The notes beneath the pieces were generated by a model, which saw nothing but the letters and a program-made list of their open reading frames with translations, had not been told where the DNA came from and did not search any database. The translations under genes were made by a program, and so were the position numbers. A stretch of DNA of 64,000 bases from Bosea sp. BIWAKO-01 (GTDB taxonomy: Bacteria; Pseudomonadota; Alphaproteobacteria; Rhizobiales; Beijerinckiaceae). Below, piece after piece: positions 54,425-63,065 of this stretch. The stretch is from positions 1,547,501-1,611,500 of the forward strand of contig NZ_BCQA01000001.1 in the NCBI RefSeq assembly GCF_001748145.1, in the 5' to 3' direction. The stretch's first letter is position 1. Every line of letters begins with the position of its first letter.

Positions 54425-54440
54425 TTGGCCTTAAGGCCAA
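54425..54440. promoter_or_regulatory. 16-bp palindrome at the GT-C gene ribosome site
   Basis: The perfect palindrome TTGGCCTTAAGGCCAA ends 10 bp before the minus-strand ATG, and its last bases begin the AAGGA ribosome site. It could be an operator or fold into a hairpin that hides the site. Farther upstream TCTCGG / CCGAGA arms (54519-54540) form another inverted repeat. Confidence 0.4.
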
Positions 54441-54624
54441 CATGACAGAGAAACCTTACTCGTATCCTGCACAAGGCAAAGCCAATACACCCTGTGGTCG
54501 AGTGAACAGGCGCAACGCTCTCGGCGATATCGCACCGAGAACGTTCAGCACTATGCGACGCCGATCGCCCCATGACGGGCCGGGGCGCAATATCGCTTCC
54601 TGCGGAGCTGTCGCCGGATCGTTC

Positions 54625-55653
54625 TCACCGTTCGTGCGGAACGCTGATCTCCGCGAAACGGGCCGGCAAGGCGAAACCCAGTCCGAGTGGATCGTCGGCC
54701 TCGATAATGAAGGCGCCCTCGCCTGCGAGGTAGCTGAGGCCGCCGACCTCGACGGTGACCGCTCCTTCGGCGGGATAGGCAGCAGGTCCGAGGACACGCC
54801 CCGAGAAACGCCCGCCTGTGATACTGCGGAAACTCCGTGTCCGCCCCAGCCCGGCCAGCCCCTTGGCATGGTCGAGCGCCATGCGCGCGGTCACGCCCGA
54901 GCCGGTCGGTGAGCGGTCGATCTGCCGCTCGGCGAAGATGCAGAGGTTGAAACTGGTCTCGCCCGGTCCCGCCTCGTCGGTCACGATCGTCCCATAGAGA
55001 AAGCCGAGATCGGGCTCCGCCGGATGCGTGATCGGCGCGCCTGCCCGCACAGTGTCGGTGAGGGCAGCAGCAGCCTCGGTCAACCGCTCGACCGGGGTTT
55101 CGAAGAGATCGAGCCCGAAGCGCGAAGCTGGAAGGATGCAGTAGAAGGCTCCGCCATAGGCGATGTCGGTCGTAATGCGTCCGAAGCCCGGCACCTGGAC
55201 CACACGGTCGCGGGCATGGACGAAGGCCGGCACGCTCTCGAAGCGCACCTCCCCGACCTTGCCTGCGGCGACGTCGCAGGCGAGCCGCAGCAAGCCGCAA
55301 GGCGCCTCGATGGCAAAACGCGTAACGGGCTCGACCGCCGGCACCAAGCCGCGCTCGATCGCATAGCGGCCGAGCGCGATGGTGGCGTGGCCACACATCG
55401 TCGAGTAGCCCTCGTTATGAGTGAAGAGCACGCCGAAAGCAGCCTCGGGATGGCTCGCTTCGACCGGAATGACACCGTACATTCCGGCATGGCCCCGCGG
55501 TTCCAGCATCATCGCGCGGCGCAGGTGATCGTGGCTGTCGCGCGCCTGTCGACGCTTGTCGAGAATCGTCGCGCCGGTCAGCTCGGGATAGCCGCCCGTA
55601 ACGATGCGCACCGGCTCGCCGCAGGTGTGGTAGTCGAGATAGCTCAGGCGCAT
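54625..55653 (-). CDS. trans-3-hydroxy-L-proline dehydratase (proline racemase superfamily)
   Basis: The 342-aa protein keeps the first catalytic cysteine of the superfamily (C87 in STMCGHATIALGRYA). The second catalytic position is Thr250 in DRSPTGSGVTARMAL, where racemases and epimerases have Cys. In this superfamily Cys/Thr marks trans-3-hydroxy-L-proline dehydratase, giving pyrroline-2-carboxylate. ATG 55653 (MRLSYLDYHTCGEPVR) has AGGGG upstream. An ATG at 55674 overlaps the kinase stop. It is last in the operon FAH-PfkB-dehydratase. Confidence 0.88.
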   Translation of the reverse strand: MRLSYLDYHTCGEPVRIVTGGYPELTGATILDKRRQARDSHDHLRRAMMLEPRGHAGMYGVIPVEASHPEAAFGVLFTHNEGYSTMCGHATIALGRYAIERGLVPAVEPVTRFAIEAPCGLLRLACDVAAGKVGEVRFESVPAFVHARDRVVQVPGFGRITTDIAYGGAFYCILPASRFGLDLFETPVERLTEAAAALTDTVRAGAPITHPAEPDLGFLYGTIVTDEAGPGETSFNLCIFAERQIDRSPTGSGVTARMALDHAKGLAGLGRTRSFRSITGGRFSGRVLGPAAYPAEGAVTVEVGGLSYLAGEGAFIIEADDPLGLGFALPARFAEISVPHER

Positions 55654-55666
55654 TGGCGCGTTCCCC

Positions 55667-56605
55667 TCACTCATAGGGTGGTTTGGGTGTGAGACGCGGC
55701 GGATCGCAGCCGCGCCGGCCGCAGGTCTCGGCTGCGACCTCTGCCGCGAAACCCATCGCGGATGCGGCAACGCCGTCCGACAACCCGCGCAGTCGTGCTC
55801 CAAGTTCGCCCGCCTGCGCGAGCGAAGCGAGAAATGCGCCGATGAAGCTGTCGCCGGCGCCGATCGTATCGACCAGCTCGGCAACCGGGACGAAGCCGCG
55901 AATGGGCTTGCCCCCAGCCTGCTCGAGCGTCGCGCCGCGATCGCCCTCGGTCAGCAGGATCGACGATACGCCCCTGTCGAACCAACGGCGCAGCGGCACC
56001 GCGTAGCCGCCGGGATAGAGCCAGTCGGCATCGTCCGTACTGAGCCGGATGAGGTCTGACAGCGCCATGCGCTGCTCGATCGCGGCAAGCGCCGCCTCCC
56101 GATCCGGCAGTGCCGGCGGCCTGATGTTGAGGTCATAGCTGGTGCTCAGTCCGGCGGAGCGCGCCTGGCGCAGCAGCGTCAACGCCGCGTCCCCGGACGG
56201 GCCGATCGTCGCTCCAAACGAGGTGACGTGCAGATGGCCAAAGCCTGTGAGGCTGTCGGGCAAGGGCGGAGGCTCGGCCAGCGCCGTACCGGCGAGGTGG
56301 AAGTGATATCGCGCCCCGCCATCGGCCCCAAGCGGGGCAACGACGGCCAGCGGTGTGGGGGCGTCGCTCTCAGCAATGAAGCGCCGATCGATCGCCTCTG
56401 CCACAAGCCGGGCCCGGAAGCGCCGTCCTGTGACGTCGCGCGACAGCGTCGCGCAATAAGCCACCGAGGTGCCGCAGCGGGCGAGTGCCAGCGCCGTGTT
56501 GAAACCGGATCCGCCCAGCACGCACTGATAGCGCTCGCCGCACCCGTCCTCCGGCACCAGATCGGCGAGCGCTTCGCCGAAGACGAGGACCGCCCCCTGG
56601 TTCAC
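55667..56605 (-). CDS. PfkB-family carbohydrate kinase
   Basis: The 312-aa kinase has an N-terminal VFGEALADLVPE, the glycine-rich LGGSGFNTALALARCGTSVAYCATLSRD block and the C-terminal PfkB signature VDTIGAGDSFIGAFLASL with the catalytic Asp. It is closest in form to fructokinase/2-keto-3-deoxygluconate kinases, but the substrate is not determined. The start is GTG 56605, overlapping the FAH-family stop (GTGA), and its stop lies 14 bp before the dehydratase ATG. Confidence 0.9.
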   Translation of the reverse strand: MNQGAVLVFGEALADLVPEDGCGERYQCVLGGSGFNTALALARCGTSVAYCATLSRDVTGRRFRARLVAEAIDRRFIAESDAPTPLAVVAPLGADGGARYHFHLAGTALAEPPPLPDSLTGFGHLHVTSFGATIGPSGDAALTLLRQARSAGLSTSYDLNIRPPALPDREAALAAIEQRMALSDLIRLSTDDADWLYPGGYAVPLRRWFDRGVSSILLTEGDRGATLEQAGGKPIRGFVPVAELVDTIGAGDSFIGAFLASLAQAGELGARLRGLSDGVAASAMGFAAEVAAETCGRRGCDPPRLTPKPPYE

Positions 56606-57780
56606 AGAAGCCCGCGCTTCGCCAGATTGCGCATCAGATGTGAGGCGCCGAAGGTCCAGGGTTCGCATTCATCGGTGCGGCGCATGCAATTGACGAGCGC
56701 CCCCAGTTCCGGCGCGGCAATCGTGACGATGTCCCCATATTTGTGGGTGAAGCCGCCGCCCGGCGTGTCGCGATCCTTGATCGGCGCGAACATGGTGCCG
56801 AGATAGAGCGCCGCGCCATCGGGATACTGATGGTTGCGATTGAGCATCTGCGCAGCAAGATCGGCCGGGTCGCGGCTGATCTTTGCAATCGAGGACGAGC
56901 CTTCGAGCCTGAAACCGTCCTCGCCCTCGACCGTCAGCGTCACGGTTGTCCTGCGGACATGGTCGAGCGAGAAGCCGGCGTCGAAGAAGCGGATGAAGGG
57001 ACCGACCGCTGCCGCGGCATTGTTGTCCTTGGCCTTGCCGAGCAGCAGCGCCGAACGGCCCTCGACGTCGCGCAGATTGACGTCATTGCCGAGCGTTGCA
57101 CCGACGATGGCGCCGGTCGAGGCGACGATCAGCACGATCTCCGGCTCGGGATTGTTCCAGGTCGAGGCCGGGTGCAGGCCAGCATCGACACCGGTGCCCA
57201 CGGCCGACATCGGTGGCCCCTTGGTGAAGATCTCGGCATCCGGCCCGATGCCGACCTCGAGATACTGGCTCCAGGCTCCCTGCTTGATCAGCACGTCCTT
57301 GAGATGCATCGCCTCGGGCGAGCCGGGCTTCAACTTCGAGAGATCGTCACCGATGAGCTTGCCGATCTCCTCGCGGATCGTGGCGGCGGCAGCCGGGTTG
57401 CCCCGCGCCTTCTCCTCGATCACGCGCTCCAGCATCGAGACCGCAAAGGTCACTCCGGCGGCCTTGACCGCCTGCAGGTCGAGCGGCGCGAGCAGCCAGG
57501 GCTTCGTCGCATCGCGATGCGCGGGCGGCGTGTTTGCAAGGATATCGGCGAGCGTCCCGATGGGCTGGCCCTTGGCGGCGCGAAGGGCTGCTGCGGGATC
57601 GGCCGTCTCGCAGAGATCGCGCATCGTGGCGAAGGCAGCGGTGATATCCACAAGCTCGTCACCACGCAGAACGACGACCGCGGGACCGGCGACGTCCGGG
57701 CGCCAGACCCGGCCAGCGAGCGCGGCGGTTGCGGCGTCCGCCGGCAAAGTGTTCCGTGGCGTCAGGGCAAGCTCGGGCAT
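56602..57780 (-). CDS. fumarylacetoacetate hydrolase (FAH) family protein
   Basis: The 392-aa protein has an N-terminal domain (about 1-130) and a FAH core with TWNNPEPEIVLIVASTGAIVGATLGNDVNLRDVEGRSALLLGKAKDNNAAAAVGPFIR, containing the ExE...D metal site. GDIVTI and ELGALVNCMRRTDECEPW close the core. Family members hydrolyse or decarboxylate 2-keto-3-deoxy sugar acids and related acylpyruvates. Together with a PfkB kinase and hydroxyproline dehydratase it suggests catabolism of an unusual small acid or sugar acid. It heads its operon, divergent from ugpB. Confidence 0.85.
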   Translation of the reverse strand: MPELALTPRNTLPADAATAALAGRVWRPDVAGPAVVVLRGDELVDITAAFATMRDLCETADPAAALRAAKGQPIGTLADILANTPPAHRDATKPWLLAPLDLQAVKAAGVTFAVSMLERVIEEKARGNPAAAATIREEIGKLIGDDLSKLKPGSPEAMHLKDVLIKQGAWSQYLEVGIGPDAEIFTKGPPMSAVGTGVDAGLHPASTWNNPEPEIVLIVASTGAIVGATLGNDVNLRDVEGRSALLLGKAKDNNAAAAVGPFIRFFDAGFSLDHVRRTTVTLTVEGEDGFRLEGSSSIAKISRDPADLAAQMLNRNHQYPDGAALYLGTMFAPIKDRDTPGGGFTHKYGDIVTIAAPELGALVNCMRRTDECEPWTFGASHLMRNLAKRGLL

Positions 57781-57887
57781 GATCGATCGTCCGTTGGTGG
57801 AATTGTCACGTTGAAAGGCGCAGGCGAGAACAGCCGCTTCGGCGCCAATGTGCAAGAGTGCAGGGACGCGGATCAGACATGGCGCAC

Positions 57888-57927
57888 ATGTCGTGCGATT
57901 GTCATTGAAACGTCACCTGTTCTTCAT
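57888..57927 (+). promoter_or_regulatory. candidate PHO box array upstream of ugpB
   Basis: Four 7-bp units with strict 11-bp period are visible: ATGTCGT, TTGTCAT, ACGTCAC and TCTTCAT. They match CTGTCAT at 5, 6, 4 and 4 of 7 positions. The array ends 60 bp before the ugpB ATG. The E. coli ugp operon is a classic PhoB target, which strongly supports this reading. The divergent FAH-family gene starts 107 bp away and could share the site. Confidence 0.65.
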
Positions 57928-57987
57928 GCTAGCTTGCGCACCAACGACAAGAGCAGCCCGCACGAGCGGGGCGTAAGGGAGAGATAG

Positions 57988-59310
57988 ATGACATCCAGAT
58001 CGCGCTTGATGATTTCGGCCGCGGTGTTGACGCTGGCCGGTGCGGCTCCGGCCGTCGCGCAGACAGAGATCCAGTGGTGGCATGCGCTGACCGGCGCCAA
58101 TAACGACGTTGTCGTGAAGCTGGCCGAGGAGTTCAACGCCTCCCAGAAGGAATACAAGGTCGTTCCGGCCTATAAGGGCTCCTATCCCGATACGCTGAAT
58201 GCCGGCGTCGCCGCCTTCCGCGCCGGGACCGCGCCGCACATCCTGCAGGTCTTCGAGGTCGGCACCGGCACGATGATGTCGGCCAAGGGCGCCGTGAAGC
58301 CCGTGCACGAACTGATGAAGGAAGCCGGCGAGGCTTTCGATCCCAAGGCTTATTTGCCGGCGATCACCGGCTATTACTCGACCGCCAAGGGCGACATGCT
58401 TTCCATGCCGTTCAACTCGTCGAGCATGGTGATGTGGTACAACAAGGACGCCTTCAAGAAGGCGGGCCTGAACCCCGACGCCCCGCCGAAGACCTGGCCC
58501 GAGGTTTTCGAGGCCGCCAAGAAGCTGAAGGCCGCCGGATATGACAAATGCGGCTTCACCAATGCCTGGGCGACCTGGGCCAATATCGAGCAGTTCGGCG
58601 CCTGGCACAACGTCCCGATCGCGACCAAGGCGAACGGTCTCGACGGCTTCGACACGGTCCTGAACTTCAACAGCCCGCTCTTCCTGAAGCACTGGACCAA
58701 CCTGGTCGAGCTGCAGAAGGACAAGACCTACGATTACTCCGGCCGCACCAATAATGGCGAAGGCCGCTTCACCTCGGGCGAATGCCCGATCATGCTGACC
58801 TCGTCGGGCTTCTTCGGCAACGTCAAGGCCAACGCCAAGTTCGACTGGGCCAACGCCGCGATGCCGTATTATCCGGAAGCGGCCGGCGCACCGCAGAATT
58901 CGATCATCGGCGGCGCCTCGCTGTGGGTGATGGGCGGCAAGAAGGCCGACGAATACAAGGGCGTCGCCAAGTTCTTCACCTTCCTGTCCGATGTCGACCG
59001 CCAGGTGAAGCTGCACACCGAGTCCGGTTACCTGCCGATCACCAAGGCCGCCTATGCCAAGGTCAAGGACTCGGGCTTCTACAAGGACAAGCCCTATCTC
59101 GAGACGCCGCTGCTCGAGCTCAACAACAAGGAGCCGACCGAGAATTCGCGCGGCCTGCGCTTCGGCGGCCTGGTCCAGATCCGCGACATCTGGTCGGAAG
59201 AGCTCGAAGCGGCACTGAACGGCCAGAAGACGCCGAAGGCTGCGCTTGACGCCGCCGTCGAGCGTGGCAATCAGGCACTGCGCCAGTTCGAGCGGACCGC
59301 CTCGCGCTGA
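57988..59310 (+). CDS. ugpB: sn-glycerol-3-phosphate-binding periplasmic protein UgpB
   Basis: The 440-aa protein has a signal peptide ([13 protein letters not shown]) and matches E. coli UgpB blocks closely: [116 protein letters not shown] and the final [21 protein letters not shown]. It binds glycerol-3-phosphate and glycerophosphodiesters. A terminator-like hairpin follows, which would raise its level over the membrane subunits. Confidence 0.96.
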   Translation: MTSRSRLMISAAVLTLAGAAPAVAQTEIQWWHALTGANNDVVVKLAEEFNASQKEYKVVPAYKGSYPDTLNAGVAAFRAGTAPHILQVFEVGTGTMMSAKGAVKPVHELMKEAGEAFDPKAYLPAITGYYSTAKGDMLSMPFNSSSMVMWYNKDAFKKAGLNPDAPPKTWPEVFEAAKKLKAAGYDKCGFTNAWATWANIEQFGAWHNVPIATKANGLDGFDTVLNFNSPLFLKHWTNLVELQKDKTYDYSGRTNNGEGRFTSGECPIMLTSSGFFGNVKANAKFDWANAAMPYYPEAAGAPQNSIIGGASLWVMGGKKADEYKGVAKFFTFLSDVDRQVKLHTESGYLPITKAAYAKVKDSGFYKDKPYLETPLLELNNKEPTENSRGLRFGGLVQIRDIWSEELEAALNGQKTPKAALDAAVERGNQALRQFERTASR

Positions 59311-59326
59311 ACCGGTTACGATCCAG

Positions 59327-59358
59327 AGCCGGGGCATTCCGCCCCGGCTTTTCTCTTG
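59327..59358 (+). terminator. hairpin with T-tract between ugpB and ugpA
   Basis: GCCGGGGC and GCCCCGGC (8 bp) with an ATTCC loop are followed by TTTTCTCTT, a near-ideal rho-independent terminator 17 bp after the ugpB stop. Because ugpA follows at once, it likely acts as an attenuator allowing partial read-through. Confidence 0.75.
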
Positions 59359-59371
59359 CTTCACGGGCTGC

Positions 59372-60253
59372 ATGCAGAAGAACGCCTATTTCCGGAGCCT
59401 GACGATCCCGCTTCTGCTGCTCCTGCCGCAGCTCGCGATCACGGTCGTGTTCTTCTACTGGCCGGCGAGCCAGGCGGTCTGGCAGTCCTTCCTGCTGGAA
59501 GACGCCTTCGGAACGTCGACCCAGTTCGTCTGGTTCGAAAACTACCAGAGCCTCTTTTCCGATCCGGGTTACTTCAAGGCGCTGCGCAACACCGCGGTCT
59601 TCTCGACCTTTGTCTGCGTGTTCTCGCTCTCGATCGCGCTGCTCTTTGCCGTGATGGCCGACCGGCAGATCCGCGGCGCCGAGATCTACAAGACGCTGCT
59701 GATCTGGCCCTATGCCGTGGCTCCCGCCATTGCCGGCGTGCTCTGGATCTTCATGTTCGATCCCTCGCTCGGCATGCTCGCGCGCGGGCTGCAGAGCCTC
59801 GGCATCGCCTGGAATCCCCGGCTCAACGGCAATGACGCCATGACGCTCGTCATCCTCGCCGCGACCTGGAAACAGATCAGCTACAATTTCCTGTTCTTCC
59901 TCGCCGGGCTGCAATCGATCCCCAAGAGCGTGATCGAGGCGGCGGTGATCGACGGCGCGCGGCCGATGCGCCGGTTCTGGTCCATTATCTTCCCGCTGCT
60001 TTCGCCGACGACGTTCTTCCTGCTCGTCGTCAACATCGTCTATGTCTTCTTCGACACCTTCGGCATCATCGATACAGTCACAGGCGGCGGGCCTGCGGGC
60101 GCGACCGAGACGCTGGTCTACAAGGTCTATTCCGACGGCAAGGGCGGCTCCAATCTCGGTGGCTCGGCGGCACAATCGGTCATCCTGCTCGTGATGGTCA
60201 TAGCCATGACGGCGGTGCAGTTCCGGTTCATCGAGCGCAAGGTGAATTACTGA
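59372..60253 (+). CDS. ugpA: glycerol-3-phosphate ABC transporter permease UgpA
   Basis: The 293-aa permease has six hydrophobic helices. It starts [39 protein letters not shown], and the EAA loop is [47 protein letters not shown] and a basic C-terminus FIERKVNY complete the UgpA pattern. ATG 59372 excludes an upstream frame that reads through the terminator. The stop shares one base with the next ATG (TGATG). Confidence 0.96.
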   Translation: MQKNAYFRSLTIPLLLLLPQLAITVVFFYWPASQAVWQSFLLEDAFGTSTQFVWFENYQSLFSDPGYFKALRNTAVFSTFVCVFSLSIALLFAVMADRQIRGAEIYKTLLIWPYAVAPAIAGVLWIFMFDPSLGMLARGLQSLGIAWNPRLNGNDAMTLVILAATWKQISYNFLFFLAGLQSIPKSVIEAAVIDGARPMRRFWSIIFPLLSPTTFFLLVVNIVYVFFDTFGIIDTVTGGGPAGATETLVYKVYSDGKGGSNLGGSAAQSVILLVMVIAMTAVQFRFIERKVNY

Positions 60254-61011
60254 TGGCCTCGGTGCTCTGGAAGGAACTGACGGCCGAGGATCTGCGTCAC
60301 AAGGCGGCGAAGGATGCGATCGTCGTCCTGCCCGTTGCCTCGATGGAACAGCACGGTCCGCACCTGCCGGTCGGCGTCGACACCATCCTCTGCGAGGGCG
60401 TGTGCAAGGCCGCGGCCGAGCGCCTGGACGAGGCCGATGTCGTGGTCGCCCCGACGCTCTGGTGTGGCATGGCCGAGCATCACATGGCCTTCGGCGGCAC
60501 CTTCACCTTCGACATCCCAACCTATCGGTCCGTGCTGCTTTCGCTGCTCAGGAGCATCGAGCGGCACGGCTTCCGCCGGGTCGTGATCGTCAATGGCCAT
60601 GGCGGCAATATCGCCGCGCTGGGTGCCTTCCTGCCGGATTTCGCCCGCGAGACCGGCCTGCGCATCATCGCGACCACCTATTTCGAGTTGGCGCAAACCG
60701 CGATGCTGCCCTTCATGCAGGATCAGACCAGCGTGATGCATGCCTGCGAGATCGAGACCTCGATGATGATGGTGCTGGCTCCGGAAACGGTGAAGCAGGA
60801 GCGGCTGGGGCAAGCCTTCGGCATGCTCGGCGCCGATCCACGTGGCCTGATGCGCCCGACCGTTGCGCGCTACCGCCCCTTCCGTGAGATGACGGAGACC
60901 GGCGTGATCGGCGATGCGCGGCGTGCGACGCCGAAGAAGGGCGAGGAATTTCTCAACGCCTGCGCCGAGGCGCTCGCGGCCTTGCTGCGCGACGGGGAGG
61001 CCTGGCACTGA
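60253..61011 (+). CDS. creatininase-family metal-dependent amidohydrolase
   Basis: The 252-aa protein has the creatininase metal site MEQHGPHLPVGVDT (E, H, D ligands), VIVNGHGGN (His) and ACEIETS (Glu). The AEHHMAFGGTFTF block is also typical. Family members open lactams or amides, as in creatinine amidohydrolase, FAPy deformylase and mycofactocin protease. It is wedged between ugpA and ugpE with one-base overlaps on both sides, so it is made together with the importer. Its substrate is unknown; a product carried in by Ugp is the obvious idea. Confidence 0.92.
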   Translation: MASVLWKELTAEDLRHKAAKDAIVVLPVASMEQHGPHLPVGVDTILCEGVCKAAAERLDEADVVVAPTLWCGMAEHHMAFGGTFTFDIPTYRSVLLSLLRSIERHGFRRVVIVNGHGGNIAALGAFLPDFARETGLRIIATTYFELAQTAMLPFMQDQTSVMHACEIETSMMMVLAPETVKQERLGQAFGMLGADPRGLMRPTVARYRPFREMTETGVIGDARRATPKKGEEFLNACAEALAALLRDGEAWH

Positions 61012-61859
61012 TGGTCGAGAACCGCCGCTTCGGCGACATCGTCGCCTATATCATCCTGACGATCGGCGTGCTGATCGTCGCCTTTCCGGTGTGGCTGACC
61101 TTCGTCGCCTCGACCTGGGATGCTGCGACCATCATCAACGGCCAGCTGCCGCTCTATCCTGGCCCGCATTTCTTCGAGAACTACTACCGCATCCTCTTCG
61201 TCGGCACCTCGGGCTCGACCCGCGAGCCGGTGGCCGTGATGATGTTCAACTCCTTCGTGATGGCGCTGGCCATCGCGTTCGGCAAGATCCTCATCTCCGT
61301 GCTCTCTGCCTACGCGGTCGTCTATTATCGCTTCCCGTTTCGGATGGCGGCATTCTGGATCATCTTCGTCACCCTGATGCTGCCGGTAGAAGTCCGCATC
61401 TTCCCGACCTTCAAGGTCGTCTCCGATCTCGGCATGCTCGATACCTACCAGGGCCTTGCCGTGCCGCTGATCGCCTCGGCGACCGGCACATTGCTGTTCC
61501 GGCAGTTCTTCATGACGATCCCCGACGAGCTGCTCGAGGCCTCGAAGATCGATGGCGCCGGTCCGTTCAAGTTCTTCAAGGATACGGTGGTCCCGCTCTC
61601 GCTCACCACGATCGCGGCGCTCTTCGTCATCCAGTTCATCTATGGCTGGAACCAGTATCTCTGGCCGCTGCTGGTCACCACCAAGGATTCGATGCAGACC
61701 ATCGTCATCGGCATCCGCAAGATGATCACCACGGCCGATGCGCTCACCGAATGGCAGCTCGCCATGGCAACCGCGATGCTGGCGATGCTGCCGCCCGTCT
61801 TCGTCGTCATCGCCATGCAGCGGCTCTTCGTGAAGGGCCTGGTGGAAACCGAGAAGTGA
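61011..61859 (+). CDS. ugpE: glycerol-3-phosphate ABC transporter permease UgpE
   Basis: The 282-aa permease has six helices. VAYIILTIGVLIVAFPVWLTFVASTWD is followed by AFGKILISVLSAYAVVYYRFPFRMAAFW, MLPVEVRIFPTFKVV and the EAA loop in IPDELLEASKIDGAGPFKFFKDTVVPLS. GWNQYLWPLLVTTKDSMQTIVIGIRKM matches UgpE. It partners UgpA in the membrane. ugpC begins 71 bp downstream. Confidence 0.96.
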   Translation: MVENRRFGDIVAYIILTIGVLIVAFPVWLTFVASTWDAATIINGQLPLYPGPHFFENYYRILFVGTSGSTREPVAVMMFNSFVMALAIAFGKILISVLSAYAVVYYRFPFRMAAFWIIFVTLMLPVEVRIFPTFKVVSDLGMLDTYQGLAVPLIASATGTLLFRQFFMTIPDELLEASKIDGAGPFKFFKDTVVPLSLTTIAALFVIQFIYGWNQYLWPLLVTTKDSMQTIVIGIRKMITTADALTEWQLAMATAMLAMLPPVFVVIAMQRLFVKGLVETEK

Positions 61860-61930
61860 CATTGCGTACCGGCCGACCGGCCTGCTGACCCGATCGCCGA
61901 TTATCCGTTACCGACTGACCAAGGAACCCA

Positions 61931-63010
61931 ATGGCCCAGGTTACTCTTTCCAGCGTCAAGAAGGTCTATGCCGGCGGCGTCGAGGCCGTGAAGGGCGTCT
62001 CTTTCGACATTCCCGATGGCGGCTTCTGCGTGCTGGTCGGCCCCTCCGGCTGCGGCAAGTCTACTTTGCTGCGGATGGTGGCAGGCCTGGAGACGATCTC
62101 GTCCGGCGAGGTCTCGATCAGTGGCAGGGTCGTCAACCAGATCGAACCGGCGGACCGGGACATCGCCATGGTGTTCCAGAATTACGCGCTCTATCCGCAT
62201 ATGAGCGTCTACGACAACATGGCCTATGGCCTGCGCAACCGCGGGACGCCGAAGGACGAGATCGAGAAGCGGGTCAAGGAGGCAGCTCGCATCCTCGCGA
62301 TCGAAGGCCTGCTGGAGCGCCGGCCGCGCCAGCTCTCGGGCGGCCAGCGTCAGCGCGTCGCCATGGGCCGCGCCATCGTGCGCAAGCCCCAGGTCTTCCT
62401 GTTCGACGAGCCGCTTTCCAATCTCGACGCAAAACTGCGCGTGCAGATGCGCGTCGAGATCAAGAAGCTGCAGCGGGCGCTCGGCGTCACCGCGATCTAT
62501 GTCACGCACGATCAGGTCGAGGCGATGACGCTCTCCGACAAGCTCGTGGTGATGAATGGCGGCCAGGTCGAGCAGATCGGCGTTCCCGCCGAGGTCTACC
62601 GCAAACCCGCAAGCCGCTTCGTCGCGACCTTCATCGGCTCGCCGCCGATGAACCTGCTGCCGGCAGCCATCGACGGACCCGGCATCGTTGCGCTCGGCGA
62701 CGCGCTCCTCGAAGCGCGTGACCTCAAGCAGGACCTCGCATCGGGAACGAAGGTCGAGGTGGGCCTGAGGCCCGAGGATATCGAGATCGCCTCCGAAGGC
62801 CAGGCCGGGGCGCTGCCCTTCGATGTCGAGTTCATCGAGGAGCTGGGCGCGACGCAGCTCTTCCACGGCAAGCTCGCCGGACAGCCTTTCGTGATGCAGG
62901 CCGCAACCGGCGATGTCGCCGCCGAGGCCAAGCGCCTGTGGATTTCAGTCGACCCCGACCGCGTCCACGTCTTCGATGCGCAGTCGGGAGCCCGGCTCGG
63001 GCGCGAATAG
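61931..63010 (+). CDS. ugpC: glycerol-3-phosphate ABC transporter ATP-binding protein UgpC
   Basis: The 359-aa CUT1-type ATPase has Walker [10 protein letters not shown] at 37-45, Q-loop [22 protein letters not shown], signature [20 protein letters not shown], Walker [12 protein letters not shown] and switch His in [12 protein letters not shown]. The C-terminal TOBE/MalK-like regulatory domain (about 240-355) is present. Such domains can bind partner proteins that modulate uptake. The ugp order is B-A-creatininase-E-C. Confidence 0.95.
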   Translation: MAQVTLSSVKKVYAGGVEAVKGVSFDIPDGGFCVLVGPSGCGKSTLLRMVAGLETISSGEVSISGRVVNQIEPADRDIAMVFQNYALYPHMSVYDNMAYGLRNRGTPKDEIEKRVKEAARILAIEGLLERRPRQLSGGQRQRVAMGRAIVRKPQVFLFDEPLSNLDAKLRVQMRVEIKKLQRALGVTAIYVTHDQVEAMTLSDKLVVMNGGQVEQIGVPAEVYRKPASRFVATFIGSPPMNLLPAAIDGPGIVALGDALLEARDLKQDLASGTKVEVGLRPEDIEIASEGQAGALPFDVEFIEELGATQLFHGKLAGQPFVMQAATGDVAAEAKRLWISVDPDRVHVFDAQSGARLGRE

Positions 63011-63065
63011 AAGGGATCGACCGCGGAAGGTCGCAGCGGCCGGGAACAGCCGCCGGACGCATGTC

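Noticed and set aside
57883..57897. Inverted repeat CGCAC-ATGTC-GTGCG upstream of ugpB
   Set aside because: Arms are only 5 bp, and the site is better explained as overlapping the first unit of the 11-bp-period PHO-like array.
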